From: a virus
Virus record (IMG/VR): IMGVR_UViG_3300042294_000464
Span: 1 to 30,074 of that record
DNA: 30,074 nt
Strand: one strand, 5' to 3'
Below, piece by piece: positions 23,496-29,188 of this stretch (positions are counted from its first letter, which is position 1; each line of letters starts with the position of its first letter). The notes under the pieces are model-generated. The model had not been told where the DNA came from. It worked only from the letters and a program-made list of their open reading frames with translations, and searched no databases. The translations under genes were made by a program, and so were the position numbers.

Positions 23496-23706
23496 AGTGT
23501 TCTCCTGTAGGGCCATTAGCACCCACTATGTCCATGCGTTTTTCGTCTTCTTCAGTCCACCAGGCTGGGTCTTTCTTTAATGCCTCTGTTAGCACGGCAA
23601 TAAAACCTCGCTCAATCAGCCATCGTTTAGCATCGTCATCCATGTCTATTTCACAGATAGCGCTGCCATCATCATTCTCTTTCATGTGTTTTACATTAAT
23701 AATCAT
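23488..23706 (-). CDS. Hypothetical acidic protein
   Basis: 72 residues (MIINVKHMKENDDGSAICEI, then DMDDDAKRWLIERGFIAVLT and EALKKDP). The pattern D-x-x-x-x-x-L-I-x-x-G-F-I-x-h-L-x-x-A-L occurs in small phage proteins of unknown function. GGAGG lies ten bases upstream of the start at 23706, which overlaps the previous stop (ATGA). Met8 is an alternative start. Part of the early minus-strand operon. Confidence 0.6.
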   Translation of the reverse strand: MIINVKHMKENDDGSAICEIDMDDDAKRWLIERGFIAVLTEALKKDPAWWTEEDEKRMDIVGANGPTGEHYE

Positions 23707-23873
23707 TTGTTTCTAGCCTCCCTAGCATCTCGTTCAGCTTCTTGTTGAAACCGTAAATATACATTCTCAATCAACTGGCCCAAGTTACTGCTTGTCGTGT
23801 TTGGCAAACTTAACACTATCCTGCGGACAGATTCCCCAAAGCTATCAACATTCCTATCATCAAGTTTGTCCAT
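23703..23873 (-). CDS. Hypothetical small protein
   Basis: 56 residues from the ATG at 23873, preceded by GGAG at eight bases and sharing a TAATG with the preceding stop; the longer TTG start at 23918 is not needed. The sequence MDKLDDRNVDSFGESVRRIV ends in a charged helix, FQQEAERDAREARNK. No family is recognised. ATGA overlap with the next gene supports coupled translation. Confidence 0.55.
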   Translation of the reverse strand: MDKLDDRNVDSFGESVRRIVLSLPNTTSSNLGQLIENVYLRFQQEAERDAREARNK

Positions 23874-24082
23874 TAGGTTTGCTCCTGCACCGTGTAATAA
23901 CTTAACAAGACTTTGCAAGCTTTAATGTTTGCTTTATACGCAGCCTTGTCATCTTTATGCATAAAAGTTTCAAGATACATTTCGTTTTCTGTCAATTCAG
24001 CTTTAAGCAAAGTAACAAACAAAGCCTCTCTAATATCTAGCAGTACATTGTCGTTATCCTCAAAATCCATTTGTATTTTCAT
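23873..24082 (-). CDS. Hypothetical helical phage protein
   Basis: 69 residues with the start preceded by AGGTAGGT. The pattern LLDIREALFVTLLKAELTEN followed by EMYLETFMHKDDKA, then KACKVLLSYYT, resembles small phage proteins with 'L-x-x-x-L-x-x-E-x-x-x-x-E-x-x-x-x-F-x-H-P-E-D ... h-x-A-x-x-V-V-x-x-Y-Y'. Probably a helical bundle; function unknown. It starts two bases after the upstream stop. Confidence 0.6.
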   Translation of the reverse strand: MKIQMDFEDNDNVLLDIREALFVTLLKAELTENEMYLETFMHKDDKAAYKANIKACKVLLSYYTVQEQT

Positions 24083-24084
24083 AC

Positions 24085-24267
24085 CTACCTCATTTTGATG
24101 TGTTTAACGAAGTTTTGTGGGTGCAGACGATACTTACTATCAATTCTAATTTTTAACAGCTCTACGGCCTCTTTACGAGCCTCTACGACCCCTTCTGGAG
24201 GTGGTGAAAGCAGTCTTAAATCATTAATCATGCCTACAGATGGATAATACGGTAATATATTTAACAT
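24085..24267 (-). CDS. Hypothetical small protein
   Basis: 60 residues from ATG 24267, chosen because of the strong AGGAGG five bases upstream; longer in-frame starts lie inside the SSB-like gene. The sequence LLSPPPEGVVEARKEAVELL then KIRIDSKYRLHPQNFVKH has a Pro turn followed by a helix. It is basic at the C-terminus. No family recognised. Confidence 0.55.
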   Translation of the reverse strand: MLNILPYYPSVGMINDLRLLSPPPEGVVEARKEAVELLKIRIDSKYRLHPQNFVKHIKMR

Positions 24268-24279
24268 ATTGCCTCCTAG

Positions 24280-24295
24280 AAGGGCTTTCGCCCTT
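24280..24295 (-). other. Intergenic hairpin with GAAA loop in the minus operon
   Basis: On the minus strand, AAGGGC and GCCCTT form a 6-bp stem with a GAAA tetraloop, located between the SSB-like stop and the next ribosome site. No U-run follows on the minus strand, so it is more likely a translational or stability element; in plus orientation it is followed by TTCTT. Confidence 0.5.
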
Positions 24296-24298
24296 TTC

Positions 24299-24556
24299 TT
24301 AAAATGGAATCGAGGAATCTTCATCATTTTGTGGCTGATAGCCATTTGCTTTAGCTGGCTCACCATCTTTCACATACGGTTCACTAAATGAAAAGCTAAA
24401 GAACTTGCCAGCTTTGCCTTCTTTTAACCAGGCTGACATACGCATCTCTTTACCGTTGATCATGCAATTACCAGTGTAATCAGGGTGATTATCTTTTTCT
24501 TTGCGGTTGTTCTTAAAAAGACTGCCGCTGTTATCTCGTTGTTCGTATTGTGCCAT
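24299..24556 (-). CDS. Putative ssDNA-binding protein with acidic SSB-like tip
   Basis: 85 residues. The N-terminal block YEQRDNSGSLFKNNRKEKDN then HPDYTGNC and SAWLKEGKAGKFFSFSFSEP matches a phage/bacterial family ('N-x-G-x-L-F-K-N-x-[KR]-K-E-x-x-x-H-P-D-Y-x-G') with a small beta-barrel-like core. The C-terminus NDEDSSIPF imitates the acidic tip by which SSB recruits partner proteins. The position directly after the ERF annealing gene supports a recombination or replication role. It is shorter than a canonical OB-fold SSB, so the assignment is tentative. Confidence 0.6.
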   Translation of the reverse strand: MAQYEQRDNSGSLFKNNRKEKDNHPDYTGNCMINGKEMRMSAWLKEGKAGKFFSFSFSEPYVKDGEPAKANGYQPQNDEDSSIPF

Positions 24557-24557
24557 G

Positions 24558-25175
24558 TTAGTTCCCTTTTTGATATTTCTTAAATGTTGATCGTGTCTTG
24601 CTATCTAATAAGCCCCACAAGAATAACTTTTGGTCATTGTCTAGTGAGTCCCATGTTACTTTAGCCTCTTGTGGATTGCCGTCAGCTACAAACGCTGTAA
24701 ACGAATCAGCTAACTCATGCAGTATATCCATTTCCTCTTTGCTAAACTCTGGTTGCTTTAGCTCAAGTTCAGGCTTTTTTGCTGGTGTGCCTGTGTCCGT
24801 TCCTGTGACAGCATCTAAGATGTCGTGTTCAACTATCTCAAGCGCAGTAACATATAGGTAGCGTCTTTGGTAGGTTTCACAAGCACCGATATTTTGCACA
24901 TCGTGACAACCCTTTAACGCTGCGCTACCCATAGGGCTAGTGATGGTTATTTGTGAGCCATCATCTATGTCAGTGATGGTTAGTGTTGCTAGGTCGGCTG
25001 TAAAGCTAACTGTGCCACACAAACCTAAGTTCCAAAAGATTGTGTTGATTGTAGGTAAGAAGTCACCAAGTTCAAAGTATCTATAACCAGCAAACTTGTT
25101 ATGACCAGACTTGTTAAGCTTGGTGTTTTGCAGCTGGATTCTAGCGTCCATAAGCTTTTTATATACATTACTCAT
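24558..25175 (-). CDS. erf: ERF-family single-strand annealing protein
   Basis: 205 residues. The N-terminal domain bears the ERF signature: NKFAGYRYFELGDFLPTIN (residues ~26-44) and MGSAALKGCHDVQNIGACET followed by YQRRYLYVTALEI (~82-114). ERF proteins coat ssDNA and anneal complementary strands in phage recombination, replacing RecA or Red beta. The C-terminal ~80 residues form an acidic, separate domain. It starts eight bases inside the upstream gene and is followed after one base by the SSB-like gene, forming a recombination pair. Confidence 0.85.
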   Translation of the reverse strand: MSNVYKKLMDARIQLQNTKLNKSGHNKFAGYRYFELGDFLPTINTIFWNLGLCGTVSFTADLATLTITDIDDGSQITITSPMGSAALKGCHDVQNIGACETYQRRYLYVTALEIVEHDILDAVTGTDTGTPAKKPELELKQPEFSKEEMDILHELADSFTAFVADGNPQEAKVTWDSLDNDQKLFLWGLLDSKTRSTFKKYQKGN

Positions 25176-25398
25176 CTATTGCCTCCATATTTGCTACTAA
25201 AATTAAGTTAAGCTCGTTATACAAGCCCAATGCTCGGATTAAAGGTAATACATCAACGCCTAAATACAAAGCTGATTTAGTTTCTGCTCTAGGCTCTGTT
25301 AAAGCTTCCAAATCACCAAAGTAAGCGTAGGTTGGTTGTTCGTAATCGTATTCAACTTCTAAAGTAACACCGTCTTCCAATTGCAAATGCGTAATCAT
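25168..25398 (-). CDS. Hypothetical acidic protein
   Basis: 76 residues from ATG 25398, which has GGAGG seven bases upstream; the in-frame ATG at 25404 would be only one base from the ribosome site. The N-terminal strand pattern THLQLEDGVTLEVEYDYEQP is followed by a helical half (LPLIRALGLYNELNLILVAN). The start overlaps the stop of the HTH gene (ATGA) and its stop overlaps the ERF start. No family is recognised. Confidence 0.6.
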   Translation of the reverse strand: MITHLQLEDGVTLEVEYDYEQPTYAYFGDLEALTEPRAETKSALYLGVDVLPLIRALGLYNELNLILVANMEAIDE

Positions 25399-25532
25399 TT
25401 CCATGCCTCCAATATGACCCAAGAATGGCCGTGTTTAATTGCTTTTAATTTGCCTTGTGAGCATAAATACCTCACCCAGCGCCCTGACTTGCCCATCTGT
25501 GTTGCGATTTCGTCTACTGTGTAAATCGTCAC
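25395..25532 (-). CDS. Small excisionase/MerR-like HTH DNA-binding protein
   Basis: 45 residues starting at GTG 25532 with GGAG six bases upstream. The sequence YTVDEIATQMGKSGRWVRYL then CSQGKLKAIKHGHSW fits the HTH_17/excisionase winged-helix core: 'Y-T-V-x-E-I-A-x-x-h-G-x-S-x-x-x-V-R-x-h-x-x-x-G-K-L-K-A-I-K'. It is essentially a DNA-binding domain alone. A 16-base palindrome and a TATAAT lie directly upstream, which suggests autoregulation. In a phage without a visible integrase it is more likely a transcription regulator than an excisionase. Confidence 0.72.
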   Translation of the reverse strand: MTIYTVDEIATQMGKSGRWVRYLCSQGKLKAIKHGHSWVILEAWK

Positions 25533-25546
25533 TACCTTCTCCTGTT

Positions 25547-25588
25547 ATTCCAAAATTGGAATTATACATCAATCTCTTGTATTGCAAA
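25547..25588 (-). promoter_or_regulatory. Operator palindrome and promoter for the HTH/ERF segment
   Basis: The palindrome ATTCCAA-AA-TTGGAAT (25547-25562 in plus orientation) lies 14 bases upstream of the HTH start codon. It overlaps a perfect minus-strand TATAAT (25561-25566). A weak TTTGCA lies 16 bases upstream of that (25583-25588). Binding of a dimer here would block transcription of the HTH, ERF and SSB-like genes. Geometry is seen in the sequence; function is inferred. Confidence 0.55.
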
Positions 25589-25757
25589 AGCTATTTGTTC
25601 CACAGCAGATTGTTTTATTATTTTGCGGATTGCCACATATTAAACATACATTTGGTGATCCAAGTAAAGAGCTGTATTGAATGTCTGATGGGTAATCAAC
25701 CCATTCTTGCATGGCCAACTCGTCCATCACTTCAGCCTGGTATTGTTGCTGGCTCAT
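25569..25757 (-). CDS. Small cysteine-rich (zinc-ribbon-like) protein
   Basis: 62 residues from ATG 25757 (GAGG nine bases upstream). After an acidic helical start, MSQQQYQAEVMDELAMQEWV, the C-terminal third has CLICGNPQNNKTICCGTNSF plus a final Cys: Cys38, Cys41, Cys51, Cys52 and Cys58, able to bind zinc. It overlaps the upstream gene by 26 bases. It is likely a small regulatory or adaptor protein; target unknown. Confidence 0.6.
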   Translation of the reverse strand: MSQQQYQAEVMDELAMQEWVDYPSDIQYSSLLGSPNVCLICGNPQNNKTICCGTNSFCNTRD

Positions 25758-25926
25758 ATACAAAGTCCTCCTCGTTAAGACCGTCTGCAAAACTTTCAAA
25801 CAGATCTACATAGTTATCTAAGATGTAATCCTCGTTATGGTAGCCATTTTCTAAACACCAGCTCCAAAACTCGCTTTCGTATTTTTCTTCTGTGGCTTCC
25901 CAATCAATGTTTTTAGGAAATGTCAT
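25732..25926 (-). CDS. Hypothetical very acidic protein
   Basis: 64 residues, with about a quarter Asp/Glu (WEATEEKYESEFWSWCLENG then YHNEDYILDNYVDLFESFAD). It starts one base after the stop of the upstream membrane microprotein without its own strong ribosome site, so it is probably coupled. The acidic, aromatic-rich composition is of the kind seen in DNA-mimic or inhibitor proteins, but no family is recognised. Confidence 0.55.
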   Translation of the reverse strand: MTFPKNIDWEATEEKYESEFWSWCLENGYHNEDYILDNYVDLFESFADGLNEEDFVYEPATIPG

Positions 25927-25927
25927 G

Positions 25928-26044
25928 TTAAGCCACCAATAGCAAGTATAAGAAAATTGACAATAAGACTACACCAACAAAGCAAATGCTTTCTATCCAT
26001 GGTGTAAGGTCTGTTTTAGGTTTGTAATTTTTGTAATCAGTCAT
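25928..26044 (-). CDS. 38-residue single-span membrane microprotein
   Basis: Minus-strand frame MTDYKNYKPKTDLTPWIESI, then CFVGVVLLSIFLYLLLVA. A polar lysine-containing N-terminus precedes one long hydrophobic helix (residues ~18-38) ending at the stop. It begins 8 bases before the end of the upstream gene. Tail-anchored microproteins of this kind occur in early phage operons; function unknown. Confidence 0.55.
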   Translation of the reverse strand: MTDYKNYKPKTDLTPWIESICFVGVVLLSIFLYLLLVA

Positions 26045-26366
26045 TTGTCCATCCTTTTGAAGTGTTATAAGCAGCTACAGCATTATCATTTGCACGAAGT
26101 TGCTCAGGTGTAAATTGGCTCATGTAATTAGCTAAATGGCGTTTGATAACTACATCGTAAACAGAACGAGTTACATCTTTAACAGATTGTGCATCTAAAC
26201 CAATTAAAAGATTTTCTGCGTCATCTTGTTTTTCTAAAGACTTAACAACAATGTCATCAGGAATCATAACCTTTGATTGACCTTCTAATAATTCCCAGTA
26301 CACATCAAATGTTTTGCCTCGTAGATGTGGGTTTGAGCTGTAAATAATTGCTGTATCTAAATTCAT
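26037..26366 (-). CDS. Hypothetical early-operon protein
   Basis: 109 residues with a good AGGAGAT ribosome site. Sequence features: NPHLRGKTFDVYWELLEGQS, then a helical C-terminal part ending in SQFTPEQLRANDNAVAAYNT. No conserved family is recognised and no catalytic motif is seen. It is the second gene of the minus-strand operon. Confidence 0.6.
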   Translation of the reverse strand: MNLDTAIIYSSNPHLRGKTFDVYWELLEGQSKVMIPDDIVVKSLEKQDDAENLLIGLDAQSVKDVTRSVYDVVIKRHLANYMSQFTPEQLRANDNAVAAYNTSKGWTND

Positions 26367-26375
26367 GTTAATCTC

Positions 26376-26531
26376 CTAAAAAATTAATTCATTTAAATTG
26401 GTTGGTGTTATTAGCTTTTTAAAAGCTTCTTTATCTTCTGGCCATTGTGCTGCAAGCTCAAAAGCATCACGGTCTTTTTGTGAATTAAATTTGTAAACAA
26501 TAACTTCATTTATTTTTGATTCATCTTGCAT
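26376..26531 (-). CDS. Hypothetical first protein of the minus operon
   Basis: 51 residues (MQDESKINEVIVYKFNSQKD, then AFELAAQWPEDKEAFKKLIT). The start at 26531 is chosen because GGAG lies six bases upstream and because the more upstream ATG at 26564 falls inside the -10 element of the promoter, so it would not be in the transcript. No family is recognised; the short alpha/beta pattern could be a small regulator. Confidence 0.55.
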   Translation of the reverse strand: MQDESKINEVIVYKFNSQKDRDAFELAAQWPEDKEAFKKLITPTNLNELIF

Positions 26532-26562
26532 AACAATCTCCGTTTGCGTTGTTGATGTAGAC

Positions 26563-26590
26563 ATTTTATACCGTTCTTGGAAGCTGTCAA
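26563..26590 (-). promoter_or_regulatory. Strong sigma70-type promoter of the minus operon
   Basis: On the minus strand, a perfect TTGACA (26585-26590) is followed after 16 bases by TAAAAT (26563-26568), with a very AT-rich stretch upstream like an UP element. The predicted start near 26556 gives a leader of about 25 bases before the GGAG and ATG of the first gene. Confidence 0.78.
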
Positions 26591-26645
26591 GCATTATTTA
26601 TATTTATTTTTTTATCAATAACAAGTTAATCATAAGTAAAACTAA

Positions 26646-26675
26646 TTGGACTTTTAAGGGTGTTTGTGGTAGACT
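26646..26675 (+). promoter_or_regulatory. Candidate promoter of the replication operon
   Basis: TTGGAC at 26646-26651 and TAGACT at 26670-26675 are separated by 18 bases, and a TGG immediately before the -10 makes it an extended -10 promoter. It would start transcription near 26682, directly before the structured leader. The match is moderate; the position, diverging from the minus promoter, supports it. Confidence 0.5.
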
Positions 26676-26683
26676 GTTTTTAA

Positions 26684-26791
26684 TTCGCTTGGAGGCGAAA
26701 TAGAGTAAGCCTTGAATAGACTCCTGCACCGACTCGGTGTCCTCCAACTGCCGTAAAACGCAGAGGGGTCTACTCAGGGCTTTTTGTTTTT
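26684..26791 (+). ncRNA. Structured leader RNA / attenuator or small RNA
   Basis: First a hairpin TTCGC-TTGGAG-GCGAA (26684-26699). Then a long closing stem: 26707-26724 pairs with 26765-26782, with one A-C mismatch and two G-U pairs. The stem encloses CACCG-ACT-CGGTG (26727-26739) and CTGC / GCAG (26748-26763), making a three-way junction. The closing stem runs straight into TTTTTGTTTTT, the form of an intrinsic terminator. Then come AAGGAG and the start of the replication gene. It could be an attenuator, a riboswitch-like leader or a free ~110-nt RNA. It does not match a class that I can name. Confidence 0.6.
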
Positions 26792-26804
26792 AAGGAGTAC
26801 CATT

Positions 26805-27470
26805 ATGGCAGAACGCAGAATGTTTGCAAAGACAATCATTGACAGCGATGCTTTTCTAGATATGCCCCTCTCTACCCAGGCTTTATACTTTCACCTTTCC
26901 ATGAGGGCCGATGACGATGGGTTCATTAACAATGCTAAAAAAATTCAAAGAATGTTAGGCTGCACAGACGATGACATGAAAATACTGTTATCTAAGAATT
27001 TTGTAATTCCATTTGAAACTGGTGTATGTGTAATCAAGCATTGGAAAATACACAATCTTATTCAAAAAGACAGATACAAACCTACTGTATATGTTGAGCA
27101 TAAAGACAAATTATCCTTAAAAGACAACAATGTATATACGCTGGATACAGTATGGATACAAGATGGATACAAAGTGGATACGCAGGTTAGTATAGGTGAG
27201 GTTAGTTTAGTTAAGGCTAATAACGATGAGTTTGATATTTTTTGGAAAGAATACCCAAACAAAAGCGGTAAAGCTAGAGCTTTAAAAGCATGGATTAAAG
27301 CTAAACCTGATTTAAATGCTGTGCTTGGAGCTTTGTCGTGGCAAAAAGAAACTAGGCAATGGAAAAGTAAATACATTCCAATGGCAGCTACTTATATTAA
27401 TGATGCTAGATGGGATGACGAAAATCCTGAAGATGAAACTTATAACGACATATTTGCAGGTGCAATATGA
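26805..27470 (+). CDS. Replisome organiser / replication initiator-like protein
   Basis: 221 residues from ATG 26805 with AAGGAG eight bases upstream. The N-terminal block MAERRMFAKTIIDSDAFLDM then PLSTQALYFHLSMRADDDGF is the winged-helix start of phage replisome organisers, followed by IKHWKIHNLIQKDRYKPT. The C-terminal domain FDIFWKEYPNKSGKARALKA through SKYIPMAATYINDARWDDE resembles the DnaT/O-type C-terminus that contacts helicase loaders. It likely binds the phage origin and recruits the helicase encoded two genes downstream. Confidence 0.78.
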   Translation: MAERRMFAKTIIDSDAFLDMPLSTQALYFHLSMRADDDGFINNAKKIQRMLGCTDDDMKILLSKNFVIPFETGVCVIKHWKIHNLIQKDRYKPTVYVEHKDKLSLKDNNVYTLDTVWIQDGYKVDTQVSIGEVSLVKANNDEFDIFWKEYPNKSGKARALKAWIKAKPDLNAVLGALSWQKETRQWKSKYIPMAATYINDARWDDENPEDETYNDIFAGAI

Positions 27471-27871
27471 TTAATAATCTATTAAGCCGATTAAACAAGG
27501 TTAAGTCTACTGGTCGCAACTCTTATTTGGCTTGTTGCCCAGCTCACGATGACAGAAGCCCTAGCCTATCCATTAAAGAGGAAGCAGACGGCCACATACT
27601 ATTGCATTGCTTTGCTGGGTGCAGTGCTGTTGATGTTGTCGGGGCAATAGGTGTTGACATAGGTGACTTGTTTCCAGAGCAAGTTCACCACAAAGCGCCA
27701 GTTAAGAAGAAGTTTTACGCTACTGACATTTTAGAGGCCATCAAGTATGAGTCGCAAATCGTTCTTTTAGCTGCGTTTGAGCTAAAGAAAAACAAATCGC
27801 TTGACGAAACTGACTTACAGCGTTTACAGTTAGCTTACGAAAGAATTAGAGAGGCGGTAGATTATGAGTAA
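27467..27871 (+). CDS. CHC2 zinc-finger primase-domain protein
   Basis: 134 residues overlapping the preceding stop (ATGA). The motif CCPAHDDRSPSLSIKE with HILLHCFAGCSAVDVVGAIG forms the CHC2 zinc ribbon of DnaG/gp4-type primases; zinc ligands are probably Cys24, His27, Cys48 and Cys52. The catalytic TOPRIM domain is missing, so this is either a DNA-recognition subunit working with another primase or a regulatory remnant. It sits between the initiator and helicase genes. Confidence 0.75.
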   Translation: MINNLLSRLNKVKSTGRNSYLACCPAHDDRSPSLSIKEEADGHILLHCFAGCSAVDVVGAIGVDIGDLFPEQVHHKAPVKKKFYATDILEAIKYESQIVLLAAFELKKNKSLDETDLQRLQLAYERIREAVDYE

Positions 27872-28832
27872 CCTAGAAAGAGGCGCTACAGCTTTAGACG
27901 AGGCTAGACGCAAACGAGCAAGCATGATGTTGCCCAAGGTTGACTTTGAAGGCTTTATGAAAGCCAGGGAAGAAGACAAGGCTAATGTTAAGTCAGCAAG
28001 CCAGTATCAGTCAGAGGTTATAGACTACTTTTACAAAGACGAGCAGATGCAAGGCGTTAAGCTGCCTTGGGAAAAGACCTTTGACCAGTTTAGGTTGCGT
28101 TTAGGTGAGGTAAGTCTGTGGTCGGGTATTAACGGCCATGGTAAGAGTCAGCTAGTGGGCCAAGTGATTAACTCTATCGTGCAGCAGAATTTTAAGGTCT
28201 GTGTAGCTTCTTTTGAGATGCACCCATACTCAACTTTACAGCGTATGACTAGACAGGCCACAGGCACAGAAAAGCCTACCGAGAAGTTTATTGGCGAATA
28301 CTTTACATTCCTAGACAACAGGCTGTATATGTATGACCAGCAAGGAACTGTAAACGGTGAGCGAGTAATTGCTGTTTTGTATTATGTGGCTGAAACGCTA
28401 GGTGTGCAGCATTTTGTGATTGACAGCTTAATGAAGTGCGGTGTAAGGTCTGATGACATGAACGCTCAAAAGGAGTTCTTGGATAAGCTTTGTGCTGCGG
28501 CTAGGGATTTGAATGTCCATGTGCATTTAATTGCTCACAGCCGCAAAGGTGAGGATGAGTTTAGCCCACCTAACAAGATGGATGTAGCTGGCTCGGCAGA
28601 CATTACCAATCAAGTAGATAATGTAATGACCGTCTGGCGTAATAAGCGTAAAGAAAAGGCAGTAAGAACTGGCAAGGCAAAAGAGGAAGAGTTAAACGCA
28701 CCTGATTGCTTGTTGATATGTGACAAGCAGCGTCATGGTGAATGGGAAGGCGAAATTGCATTGTGGTTTGATGCAGCGTCTATGCGATACAAGGGAAGCC
28801 AACACGAACGAGTGTGGCAATTAAAATTTTAG
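27864..28832 (+). CDS. DnaB/gp4-like replicative helicase
   Basis: 322 residues. The RecA-like core shows Walker A SGINGHGKS (87-95), the ASFEMHP segment (115-121), Walker B HFVIDSL (183-189), the HLIAHSRK motif (221-228) and the C-terminal DKQRHGEWEGEIALWFD (287-303). This is the helicase part of DnaB or T7 gp4-type enzymes without a primase. It would unwind DNA at the replication fork as a hexamer. It overlaps the CHC2 gene by 8 bases, so primase zinc domain and helicase are encoded separately but coupled. Confidence 0.85.
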   Translation: MSNLERGATALDEARRKRASMMLPKVDFEGFMKAREEDKANVKSASQYQSEVIDYFYKDEQMQGVKLPWEKTFDQFRLRLGEVSLWSGINGHGKSQLVGQVINSIVQQNFKVCVASFEMHPYSTLQRMTRQATGTEKPTEKFIGEYFTFLDNRLYMYDQQGTVNGERVIAVLYYVAETLGVQHFVIDSLMKCGVRSDDMNAQKEFLDKLCAAARDLNVHVHLIAHSRKGEDEFSPPNKMDVAGSADITNQVDNVMTVWRNKRKEKAVRTGKAKEEELNAPDCLLICDKQRHGEWEGEIALWFDAASMRYKGSQHERVWQLKF

Positions 28833-28841
28833 GAGGTTGAT

Positions 28842-29063
28842 ATGCCATGTAATCAAAACTGTAATCAAGGCCGCAACTGTGATTGTTCAAAAGACAGGAA
28901 TATAGATAGAACCACCGTAGTGGTAGTAACCCTTATGCTCATTGCTTTTGTTTCTATGGGATATGGAGTATGGAAGCTTTTTAATGGAACCAAAGGGCAA
29001 AAGTGTGAAATAACATTTCAGTTTAAAGACAGTAAGGCTACCTACATAGGGAAGACTGTTTGA
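28842..29063 (+). CDS. Small cysteine-rich membrane protein
   Basis: 73 residues with an AGGAGGT ribosome site. The N-terminus MPCNQNCNQGRNCDCSKDRN has four cysteines (3, 7, 13, 15). A single transmembrane helix follows (residues ~24-44, RTTVVVVTLMLIAFVSMGYG), then a C-terminal beta segment (KCEITFQFKDSKATYIGK). No family is recognised; possibly an envelope-located accessory factor. Confidence 0.6.
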   Translation: MPCNQNCNQGRNCDCSKDRNIDRTTVVVVTLMLIAFVSMGYGVWKLFNGTKGQKCEITFQFKDSKATYIGKTV

Positions 29064-29128
29064 TATATCACTTTTTTGAGTTTAATTATGTGCGTAAGTC
29101 TACACTTTTAGTTTAGTTTTGAACTATT

Positions 29129-29188
29129 TGTGTAAACCATAGGATACAAATATGAAATTGTGTAAATTATAGGATACAGATATGAAAT
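29129..29188 (+). repeat. Tandem 30-bp duplication of a translation start region
   Basis: Positions 29129-29158 and 29159-29188 are direct repeats of exactly 30 bases with three differences (CC to TT, and A to G). Each copy carries AGGATA and ATATGAAAT. The first ATG (29152) opens a six-codon frame, M-K-L-C-K-L, whose TAG overlaps the second ribosome site; the second ATG (29182) starts the 74-residue gene. The arrangement looks like a duplicated initiation region making an upstream mini-cistron. Confidence 0.8.

Noticed and set aside
24280-24295. Intrinsic terminator of the minus operon.
   Set aside because: On the minus strand the stem is followed by CTAGGAGG (the next ribosome site), not a U-tract, and the operon continues.
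25395-25532. Excisionase function for the small HTH protein.
   Set aside because: No integrase or attachment-like repeats are visible; the palindrome on its own promoter fits a regulator better.
26564-26594. Longer start codons for the first minus-operon gene (26594 or 26564).
   Set aside because: The TTGACA and TAAAAT promoter elements lie over these codons, and neither has a ribosome site; 26531 does.
26726-26741. The hairpin GCACCGACTCGGTGTC resembles the terminal hairpin of a Cas9 tracrRNA.
   Set aside because: The similarity is a short stem only. There are no repeats, no cas genes and no anti-repeat, and it fits better as an inner hairpin of the leader RNA.
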